NCBI RefSeq assembly: GCF_004343705.1
Contig: NZ_SKFH01000001.1
Location: 1 to 64,000, forward strand
Reading direction: 5' to 3'
Length of the DNA stretch: 64,000 nucleotides
Source of the DNA: Flaviaesturariibacter aridisoli
GTDB taxonomy: Bacteria; Bacteroidota; Bacteroidia; Chitinophagales; Chitinophagaceae
This document shows positions 17,377-24,387 of this stretch, one piece after another. A program made the translations under genes and the position numbers. Position 1 is the stretch's first letter, and the number at the start of each line of letters is the position of its first letter. The notes below the pieces were generated by a model. The model was given only the letters and a program-made list of their open reading frames with translations. It did no database searches and had not been told where the DNA came from.

Positions 17377-20088
17377 ATGAGAAAGATCCTGCTTGCCCTG
17401 TTCGCGGCGACCGTATTTCTACAAGCGCCCGCACAAAGCCTTCCCTCACCCAAGGAACACTTCGGCTTCGACATCGGCGACGACTATATGCTCGCCAACT
17501 ATACGCAGACCGAAGCGTACTTCAAAAAGCTGGCGGCCGTATCCAGGCGCGTCCGGCTTGTCGAGATCGGGCTCACCGAAGAAGGCCGGCACCAATACAT
17601 GCTCCTCGTGTCGGCACCGGAAAACCTTGCCCATTACACCGATTTCAAGGAAATTTCGCAGCAGCTGGCCCGCGCCGAAGACCGCAACGGGCGGCTGCTG
17701 TCCGACTCCGCGGCCCGCCTGCTCGCACAGGAAGGAAAAGCCGTAGTATGGATCGACGGCGGCCTCCACGCTACCGAGACCGTTGGTGCGCACCAGCTCA
17801 TCGAAACGATCTGGCAGTTCGTAAGCCGCAACGATGCCGAAACGCAGCGGATCCTGAAAGAAGCCATCATCCTGTTTGTGCACGCCAACCCCGACGGGCA
17901 GGAACTGGTGGCGAACTGGTACATGCGCAACGCCGACCCGAAGGCACGCTCGTACCGGGCTTTGCCGCGGCCTTACCAGAAGTATGTGGGCCACGACAAC
18001 AACCGCGACTTCTACATGATGAACATGAAAGAGTCGCAGAACATGAGCAGCCAGCTGTACGTGGACTGGCTGCCGCAGATCGTGTACAACCACCACCAGG
18101 CGGGCCCCGCCGGATCGGTGCTTGCCGGGCCACCCTATCGCGACCCCTTCAACTATGTGTACGACCCGCTGCTCGTGACCAGTCTCGACGCCATCGGCGC
18201 CGCCATGAATAACCGGCTCAACACCGAAGGCAAGCCGGGGTATACGCAACGCGCCGGGTCGGTGTTCTCCACCTGGTGGAACGGCGGCCTTCGGACAACG
18301 CCCTACTTTCACCACGCCATCGGCATCCTCACCGAGATCATCGGCGACCCGACGCCGTCGAAAGTGCCGCTGGTGCCGTCGCGCCTGCTGCCCAACGGCG
18401 CCACACCCAACCCCATAACGCCGCAGGAGTGGCACTTTCGCCGCTCGATCGACTACTCGGTATCGCTTAACTATGCGGTGCTTGATTACGCCGTGCGGCA
18501 CAAAGACGAGCTGCTCTACAACCGCTATGTAATGGCCCGGCGCAGCATCGAGGCCGGCAGCGGCGATCACTGGACGCTGTCGCCGCGGCTGATCGATTCC
18601 GTATCGAACGCTTACCGTAAAGACAAAGGGTTGGCCCGCAGCGCGCCGCTGCAGGCAGACACGTTGCCGGCGCTCTACTTCGACAAGGTGTTCCGCGACC
18701 TTTCGCTCCGCGACACGAGGGTGTACCTCCTTCCGTACGACCAGCCCGACATCGCCTCGGTATACCGCCTGGTCAATGCCTTGCAATGGAGTGGCGTGCA
18801 GGTGCTGCGGGCCACGGCTCCTTTTGAAGCGGGTGGTACATCCTACCCGGCCGGGTCCTTCGTATTGCGCACGGCACAGGCCTTCCGTCCGCACCTCATG
18901 GACCTCTTCGAGCCGCAGGATCATCCCAACGACTTTCAGTACCCGGGCGGGCCGCCGGTGCCGCCCTATGATGCCGCCGGCTGGACGCCGGCCTATACCA
19001 TGGGTATCCGATTCGACCGCCTGCAGGAAGACGTGCAGGGCCGCTTCACGCCGATACCCTACGGCACGATCGAGGGCGCGCCCTCCCTGCTGGGCACCGG
19101 CGGGTCGGCGGGCTTCGTGCTTCATCCCGCCAACAACGAGCATTACCGCGTAGTGAACGACCTCCTGCAAAGCGGCGCCGAGGTATACCGCGCGGGTGCT
19201 GATGGTACCTTCTTTATTCCGAAGAAAGAATACCGGCGCCTGAAAACGCTGAAGCTGGAGGGTGTGCGTGCCGAAGCGGCCGCGCAGCGTCCCGCCGGCC
19301 TTCAGCGCGTAAAGCGCCTGCGCATCGGGCTCTTCGAGCCTTATGGAGGCGTGGAGCCCGCCGGATGGGCGCGCTGGATCCTGGAAGAATTTCATTACCC
19401 GGCCGAGCCGGTGTACGTGGCCGATATCAACAAGGGTAATCTTGGTGAGCGCTTCGATGTGCTGCTCTTTGCCTCGGGCACCGTGCCGCCAACAGGCGCA
19501 CGACGCCCCAGCGGGCCGGCGCCGGAAAGTATCCCCGCCGAATTCCGGAACCGCCTCGGCCGTATTTCTACGGATACAACGCTGCCGGCGCTGCGGCGCT
19601 TTCTCGAAGCAGGCGGACGGATCGTGGCCATCGGCTCGGCCAACGAGCTGGCCTATGCCCTGAAGCTTCCGGTGCGCAATGCGCTGACCGAAGTGGTAAA
19701 CGGGGAGGAACGGCCGCTGCCTGCCGAAAAGTTTTACATCCCCGGCTCCGTGCTGCGGATGCAGGTGGCCCCCGGCACGCCCGCCACCTGGGGGCTGGCC
19801 GATACGCTGGATGTGGTGTTTGCGCGGAGCCCGGCCTTCAGCGCCGACCCGGCTGCGCTGGCCGCGGGCCGGCTCCGGGCGCTGGCCTGGTACCCGGGCG
19901 GACCGCTGCTGCGCAGCGGCTGGGCCTGGGGGCCGAAATACCTCGAGGGCGCGCTGGCGGCCTACGAGGCGCCGGTGGGCGCGGGTAGCTTTTACGGCTT
20001 CGGACCGGAGATCCTTTTTCGCGGCCAGGCGCAGGGTTCCTTCCGCCTTCTGTTCAACCAATTGTACCGCATGCGGCCGGCACCTTAA
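17377..20088 (+). CDS. Secreted M14-family zinc metallocarboxypeptidase-like protein
   Basis: A 903-residue exported M14 peptidase. A signal peptide occupies 1-20 (ending APAQ). The zinc ligands HATE (H131, E134) and the third histidine in YNHHQAG (H239 or H240) are present, with GHDNNRDF giving the substrate-binding Asn-Arg. A catalytic glutamate is likely in GILTEI near 325. The second half (about 450-900) has no recognised catalytic motif and resembles the long C-terminal extensions of Bacteroidetes M14 proteins. It follows the porin by 43 bases and is followed by a lipoprotein gene 9 bases later. A periplasmic or surface peptidase role is inferred. Confidence 0.88.
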   Translation: MRKILLALFAATVFLQAPAQSLPSPKEHFGFDIGDDYMLANYTQTEAYFKKLAAVSRRVRLVEIGLTEEGRHQYMLLVSAPENLAHYTDFKEISQQLARAEDRNGRLLSDSAARLLAQEGKAVVWIDGGLHATETVGAHQLIETIWQFVSRNDAETQRILKEAIILFVHANPDGQELVANWYMRNADPKARSYRALPRPYQKYVGHDNNRDFYMMNMKESQNMSSQLYVDWLPQIVYNHHQAGPAGSVLAGPPYRDPFNYVYDPLLVTSLDAIGAAMNNRLNTEGKPGYTQRAGSVFSTWWNGGLRTTPYFHHAIGILTEIIGDPTPSKVPLVPSRLLPNGATPNPITPQEWHFRRSIDYSVSLNYAVLDYAVRHKDELLYNRYVMARRSIEAGSGDHWTLSPRLIDSVSNAYRKDKGLARSAPLQADTLPALYFDKVFRDLSLRDTRVYLLPYDQPDIASVYRLVNALQWSGVQVLRATAPFEAGGTSYPAGSFVLRTAQAFRPHLMDLFEPQDHPNDFQYPGGPPVPPYDAAGWTPAYTMGIRFDRLQEDVQGRFTPIPYGTIEGAPSLLGTGGSAGFVLHPANNEHYRVVNDLLQSGAEVYRAGADGTFFIPKKEYRRLKTLKLEGVRAEAAAQRPAGLQRVKRLRIGLFEPYGGVEPAGWARWILEEFHYPAEPVYVADINKGNLGERFDVLLFASGTVPPTGARRPSGPAPESIPAEFRNRLGRISTDTTLPALRRFLEAGGRIVAIGSANELAYALKLPVRNALTEVVNGEERPLPAEKFYIPGSVLRMQVAPGTPATWGLADTLDVVFARSPAFSADPAALAAGRLRALAWYPGGPLLRSGWAWGPKYLEGALAAYEAPVGAGSFYGFGPEILFRGQAQGSFRLLFNQLYRMRPAP

Positions 20089-20097
20089 TTTTAGGCG

Positions 20098-20595
20098 ATG
20101 AAACCGAAAAGCACCCTGGCCCTTCTGCTCCTGCTGCTGTTGCTGGGCGCCTGTGTAAAAAGCGAATACTACCGCACTACTTCGTGGCTGATCAACCGCT
20201 CGACGCACCGGATCTTCATCACCCCGTATCAACGCGATTCGGCCTACCGCTTCCAGCTGGTGACCATCGACCCGGGCGATACCGCGGTGGTGTACGAGGG
20301 CAGCGGTGCCGGCAAGGACGGCGCTACCACCTGGGGCTTCCAGGTGCGCAACTTCGATTCGCTGCACATCGTGTATGCCGATACGAACGCGTTGCAGCCG
20401 CACGATACGGCGCATATCGGGCACATCCGCGCGGGGCTTGCCGTTTCCTATACACACCACATTCCCTACAGCAGTCCCCGTTCGCTTTACAACCCGGCCA
20501 ACTGGGAGAGCGCCCCCGATGAAGAAACGAGGTACATGCGGCGCAACCACTTCTGGTACACCTTCACGGAGCAGGATTACCTCGACGCGCGCTAG
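20098..20595 (+). CDS. Lipoprotein of unknown function
   Basis: A 165-residue lipoprotein with lipobox LLGAC (C19). The mature part is polar and beta-rich, with no recognised domain. TAATTTTA at 20086-20093 resembles a -7 box and ends 4 nt before the ATG, overlapping the stop of the peptidase gene. It could therefore have its own leaderless transcript or be read with the peptidase. Its 3' end overlaps the convergent TMEM175-like gene by 4 bases. Confidence 0.8.
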   Translation: MKPKSTLALLLLLLLLGACVKSEYYRTTSWLINRSTHRIFITPYQRDSAYRFQLVTIDPGDTAVVYEGSGAGKDGATTWGFQVRNFDSLHIVYADTNALQPHDTAHIGHIRAGLAVSYTHHIPYSSPRSLYNPANWESAPDEETRYMRRNHFWYTFTEQDYLDAR

Positions 20596-21242
20596 GAATT
20601 TTTTTCCGCCACCTTTTCGGCCAGCCGTTCGTTGTCGATACCGACCGGGATGAAGAAGATAACCGGCGGTATGAGGCAAAGGCAGTACGACAGGTGCAGG
20701 TTGACCCAGGCCAGCGGCACGGCGCCGGCATAACAGCACATCCCGATCAGTGATTTGTGCCGCGCTTTTTTCGACACCAGTGTGATCGTGCGCGTCAGCT
20801 CGGGATCACGGTCTTTATGGAGCAGTTTTTTCTTCAGCGTATAATGCCGCATCAGGAAAAACGAAGCGCTCGTAAGGAGCAGCAAACCGCCGTAGAGCGC
20901 TGCCGACAGCGGTAGCCAGGGATTGGCGCCGACAAGGACCGTGGTGAGCGGGATAAGGCTCAACAGGAACAGGAACAGGAAGTTTTGCCACACCAGCTGC
21001 GTGTCGGTATGCTCCAGCAGGTGAAACAGGTGGTGGTGGTTGGTCCAGTAGATGCCGATCATCATGAAGCTGAACGCGTAGGTGATAAAGTAGGGGAGCA
21101 GCTTGTGCAGGTGGTGGATGATCTGCGCGGCGGTATGGTGGCCGTCTACTTCGGGGAGGCGCATCTGCAGCACCATCACGGTGATCAGGATGGCCACGAC
21201 CCCGTCGGTAAAGGTCTCCAGCCGCGTGGTAGTGATCTTCAT
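20592..21242 (-). CDS. TMEM175-like (DUF1211) membrane protein
   Basis: A 216-residue inner-membrane protein of the TMEM175 family, whose characterised members are potassium channels. The family signature RLETFTDGVVAILITVMVL (pattern RxxxF[ST]DG) opens the protein, followed by about five or six hydrophobic helices and NHHHLFH between helices. The length equals one TMEM175 repeat as in other bacterial members. Ion selectivity is inferred from the family only. Confidence 0.87.
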   Translation of the reverse strand: MKITTTRLETFTDGVVAILITVMVLQMRLPEVDGHHTAAQIIHHLHKLLPYFITYAFSFMMIGIYWTNHHHLFHLLEHTDTQLVWQNFLFLFLLSLIPLTTVLVGANPWLPLSAALYGGLLLLTSASFFLMRHYTLKKKLLHKDRDPELTRTITLVSKKARHKSLIGMCCYAGAVPLAWVNLHLSYCLCLIPPVIFFIPVGIDNERLAEKVAEKNS

Positions 21243-21293
21243 AATTTACTTATCTTGGCAAGGCCTGCAAAAGCAGCGCCACGCCCATCCCTT

Positions 21294-21842
21294 ATGCAGC
21301 CAACAGGTCCCAAAACCATCCGTGTGCTCGCCATCATCCTCGCCTCCCTCGGCGGGTTATTGTTCCTGACCAACTCGCTGCTGGCGATGGCCTTCGGGGC
21401 TTTCGACATCCCGGGCAAGATCGAGCGGGCGATCCAACGCGACGGGACGCCGCACCCACCGCCGCACGCCTTCTTCCAGATGATGAAGCTGATGGTGCCC
21501 GTGGCCGCCATCACCGCCCTGCTCAGCCTGCTGCTTTGCCTGGGGTCCATCTTCATGGTGTCTTTCCGGCAATGGGCGCGGGTGCTGGTGTGTATTGTTC
21601 TGGCCCTGATGCTGCTGGGTGTATGGACCCTGCCTTTCGTGATGCAGCCCTACCTGCAGGAAGCGATGCAACAGATGGATGCCGAACGCATAGCGCGGCA
21701 CTTTCCCATCGGCCGCCTGATGCTGGCCGGCCAGGTAGCCAAAGCATTCGTTTATTCGCTGCCGCTGGCAACGGTGCTGTTCCTGTTCGCGCGCAAAAGC
21801 ACCGGCGCGCTCTTTCACCCACCAGGGCGTCAGCCTTCGTAA
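21294..21842 (+). CDS. Four-helix membrane protein, unknown function
   Basis: A 182-residue integral membrane protein with hydrophobic segments at about 10-33, 66-92, 97-122 and 147-168. A Pro/His-rich loop (GTPHPPPHAFFQMMK) follows the first helix. No family recognised. Its 3' end overlaps the convergent RluE-like gene by 13 bases. TATCTTGG at 21251-21258 is a possible -7 box. Confidence 0.75.
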   Translation: MQPTGPKTIRVLAIILASLGGLLFLTNSLLAMAFGAFDIPGKIERAIQRDGTPHPPPHAFFQMMKLMVPVAAITALLSLLLCLGSIFMVSFRQWARVLVCIVLALMLLGVWTLPFVMQPYLQEAMQQMDAERIARHFPIGRLMLAGQVAKAFVYSLPLATVLFLFARKSTGALFHPPGRQPS

Positions 21843-22468
21843 TCGATCTCCAGCCCGGTAAAGAAATCCGTTTCGGAAAGTTCGCGGACGCCGCCCGGCG
21901 GCAGGTCGCCGAGCTCGAGGCCGCTGATGCTCGTGCGCAGCAGGCGCACGCAGGGATGCCCCACGAGCCGCACCATCTTGCGCACCTGGTGAAACTTGCC
22001 TTCGGTGAGCGACATCCGGAGCCAGCTGTAGGTGAGGTAGGGATTGTGGGTATACGGGGAGGGAAACGGGTGCGGCGGGCCGGCCACGCGCTCCACGTCG
22101 CAGGGCGCCGAGGTATAGTCGCGACCGCCGTGAACGAGGAAGGAGACACCGGCGCGCAGGCGCTCCGCTTCTTCGGCCGACACGATACCTTTCACCTCCA
22201 CGTAGTACGTGCGCGGGTGCGGCTTCAGCCCCTGGAACAACAGGCGCGTTACTTTGGAATTTGTCGTGAGCAGCAGCAGTCCTTCCGAATGCAGGTCGAG
22301 GCGGCCGATGGCGTGCGTGCCCTCGGGGAAGTCGAAGCCCAGGTCGCCGAGCAGGCGCTGCGGGTAGGGACTGACGAACTGCGACAGCACATCGTAGGGC
22401 TTGTGGAGCAGGAAATAGCGGTGCGGCACGCCGCGAAGGTAGTCCGGCCGACCCCGTATCTTTAGCAC
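21830..22468 (-). CDS. rluE: RluE/RsuA-type 23S rRNA pseudouridine synthase
   Basis: A 212-residue pseudouridine synthase without an S4 domain, like RluE. The active-site motif is IGRLDLHSEG with D58. LLHKPYDVLSQF, the KxYxVEV segment (TYYVEVKG) and KFHQVRKM are family hallmarks. I infer a GTG start at 22468 because the frame further upstream runs antisense to the neighbouring lipoprotein gene. That GTG is immediately back to back with the ATG of the divergent gene. RluE identity is likely but not certain. Confidence 0.85.
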   Translation of the reverse strand: MLKIRGRPDYLRGVPHRYFLLHKPYDVLSQFVSPYPQRLLGDLGFDFPEGTHAIGRLDLHSEGLLLLTTNSKVTRLLFQGLKPHPRTYYVEVKGIVSAEEAERLRAGVSFLVHGGRDYTSAPCDVERVAGPPHPFPSPYTHNPYLTYSWLRMSLTEGKFHQVRKMVRLVGHPCVRLLRTSISGLELGDLPPGGVRELSETDFFTGLEIDYEG

Positions 22469-22993
22469 ATGCGTCAAATTTGGCTTTTCCCTTTTTGCAT
22501 CCTCCTCGCCTGTTCCTGCACGGCGCCGGAAGCCTCCGACGAGCGGCGCGACCCTGCCGCCGACAGCAGCACCCTGGCGGGTATGGTGCGGGAACGCGAA
22601 GCCGCGATGAAAGCCCGTAACCTTGACGCCGTGATGGCGCCCTTCGACAGCGCGGCCACCTTCATCAACGGCGGCGGCTATTACTACAAGGGCGCCGCCG
22701 CCATCCGCGCGTTCCACGAAGCCATGTTCCGCAATGACAGCCTGCAATACACCTACAAGGCGGGCCATGTAACAGTCGATGCCGTGCGCCCGCGTGTGGC
22801 GCTGGTATATTACCCGTGGCAGCAGGACTGGACGCTGAAGACGCCGGGCTCCGACACGCTCCACGAAACGGGCCTGATGACGATCGTGGCCGTGAAGACC
22901 GGCGGCAAGTGGCATTGGCGGTCCATTACCAACCAACGCACGAAAGAATTCTTTGAAGACCTGCCGGGACATACGGCGCCGGCGGTACGATAA
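22469..22993 (+). CDS. SnoaL/DUF4440-like lipoprotein
   Basis: A 174-residue lipoprotein (lipobox ILLAC, C15) whose mature part looks like a small NTF2-fold DUF4440 domain: helix AGMVREREAAMKARNLDAVMAPF, then FINGGGYYYKGAAAIRAFHEAMF and the closing strand WHWRSITNQR. The ligand or activity is unknown. A near -7 box, TATCTTTA, at 22457-22464 ends 4 nt before the ATG. Confidence 0.8.
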   Translation: MRQIWLFPFCILLACSCTAPEASDERRDPAADSSTLAGMVREREAAMKARNLDAVMAPFDSAATFINGGGYYYKGAAAIRAFHEAMFRNDSLQYTYKAGHVTVDAVRPRVALVYYPWQQDWTLKTPGSDTLHETGLMTIVAVKTGGKWHWRSITNQRTKEFFEDLPGHTAPAVR

Positions 22994-22994
22994 A

Positions 22995-23024
22995 AAAAGA
23001 CCCTTCTGCAAGGAAGGGTCTTTT
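22995..23024. terminator. Bidirectional terminator
   Basis: AAAAGACCCTTC pairs with GAAGGGTCTTTT around TGCAAG, with A and T tracts on both sides, between convergent genes. Confidence 0.85.
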
Positions 23025-23045
23025 CATTTCCGGGAAAAGCCAGGA

Positions 23046-23780
23046 TCAGGCGCTGGTTGCGGGTGCTTCGCTGCGCGCTTCTTTTTCGGTCATTTCATCC
23101 ACCAGCTCGTTCATGCGGGCGGCGAGCTTGGCGAAGGGGCCGGTGCCGCGGGCCATTTTGCCGGCGCCGTCGAGCATGTCGATGAGGTCGTCGTAGCATT
23201 CCTTTCCTTCCTTCCGCTTCGCCAGCATTTTGAAGGGGAGTTTCGCATCGGCCGTATTGCGGGTACGCTGCTGGTGCACCGTTTCAAATTCTTCGTTGGC
23301 CGCAGCGATCGCATCGATCCAGGCGGTAAGTCCGAGCGCTTCCAGCGCTGCCCGCAGCGCGGGCTTTTCGCGGCAATCGGTGATGAAGTTTTCCAGCTTG
23401 GTCGTTTCGGTATCGTAATCACAGCGGATCAGGTCCCTCACGCCGCCATAGACGGTAAAGTGCCGCAGCAGCGCATTTGCGAACGGGTATTTGCTTTCCT
23501 CCGGGCCACGGCTATAACCGGTGCACATGTCGTGCAGGCTGCTGGCGAGGCGGTCGCGGCGGCTGTCGGCGAATTCGAGCACATCGGTGAGCCCGGAAGC
23601 CGGGTCGTTGAGAAACAGGGTTTCCATCGCTTCTGCAATGGAAAGCAGGTGCCCGGTTTCATCCACGATGGCAGCCGGGAGTTCGTCCGTTTCGTTGATC
23701 AGGATTGCCGTGCGTTTGAAAAAGCGGATGGCCACCGCATTGGTGAGCCGGGAGAGAACGATACGTTGATACATATGCAA
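23046..23780 (-). CDS. DUF6261-like hypothetical protein
   Basis: A 244-residue, mostly helical cytoplasmic protein resembling the uncharacterised Bacteroidetes DUF6261 proteins (an assignment from memory, moderate certainty). Features include RLTNAVAIRFFKRT at the start, YDTETTKLENFITDCREKPALRAALEALGLTAW in the middle and a low-complexity C-terminus. There is no signal peptide and no known function. The protein encoded at 50987-51712 has a similar size and helical style but I see no clear homology. Confidence 0.7.
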   Translation of the reverse strand: MHMYQRIVLSRLTNAVAIRFFKRTAILINETDELPAAIVDETGHLLSIAEAMETLFLNDPASGLTDVLEFADSRRDRLASSLHDMCTGYSRGPEESKYPFANALLRHFTVYGGVRDLIRCDYDTETTKLENFITDCREKPALRAALEALGLTAWIDAIAAANEEFETVHQQRTRNTADAKLPFKMLAKRKEGKECYDDLIDMLDGAGKMARGTGPFAKLAARMNELVDEMTEKEARSEAPATSA

Positions 23781-23916
23781 ATTGATTTGACAGTAAGGTC
23801 GGCATTGTGAGCGATCCCTGCAATAGGCCGGGGCCGGTTGTGGATATTGTGTGCGGAGTGAAAAAAGGGCTGCCCAAGCCGTTTTCTAAGTCATTGAAAA
23901 TCTTGTTTTTATCGTA

Positions 23917-24097
23917 GCCGTCAGTGGCGGCAGCGGAAAAAACGCGTTTGCGGGGGTGCCGTCAGTGACAGCAGGCTAAAAAACACGTTTGCAGGGGCGC
24001 CGGCACCGGCGGCAGGGGAAAAAACGGATTTGAAAGGGCGCCGTCACCGGCGCCGGGGCGAAAAACGCGTTTGCGGGGATGCCGCGCCGTGCGCGCA
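23917..24097. repeat. 41-bp tandem repeat, about 4.4 copies
   Basis: Units begin at 23917, 23958, 23999 and 40 40 pattern continues at 24040 and partly 24081, exactly 41 bp apart. Each holds GCCGTCA-type and GGCGGCAGG words followed by an A-tract (GGAAAAAACGCG) and TTTGCGGGG. The copies differ by several substitutions. The rest of the gap, 23781-24387, holds a family F repeat but no gene I can support. Confidence 0.85.
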
Positions 24098-24220
24098 GGC
24101 ATGGCTGGCGTTCGCGACGGGCGCATGCCTGGATCATCCAACCGGGCGCATTCAACCTGGGATTGCATCCCGGGCTACCAAGCTTGCATCCCTACGGGAT
24201 GCGGACGTGCCATCACCCCA

Positions 24221-24290
24221 TCCTTCGGCTACGCTCAGGAGGACAAAGCGGCCCTGTCGCGCTGAGCGGAGTCGAAGCGCCATTATCCCC
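24221..24290. repeat. Family F inverted repeat (CTTCGGCTACGCTCAGGA type)
   Basis: CCTTCGGCTACGCTCAG and CTGAGCGGAGTCGAAG form facing arms. A close copy is between atpF and atpH at 43221-43280, and both are followed by CATTAyCCCC or TATTACCCC. Confidence 0.8.
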
Positions 24291-24387
24291 ACCGTCGCGC
24301 TGGTTAACAATGCGGTAATAATGCCTTCACGCACCGGTAATGGCGGCGTAACACCGGCATAACACGGGGGGCGGAGCTTTGCGGCAA

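Noticed and set aside
17446-20739. 1097-codon open frame antisense to the M14 peptidase
   Set aside because: Arg/Val/His-rich with no recognisable motif, the typical shadow of a GC-rich gene. The plus strand has intact zinc ligands and a signal peptide.
22469-23011. N-terminal extension of the RluE-like gene upstream of 22468
   Set aside because: This part is antisense to the lipoprotein gene and lacks any S4 domain. The conserved synthase begins just after the GTG at 22468.
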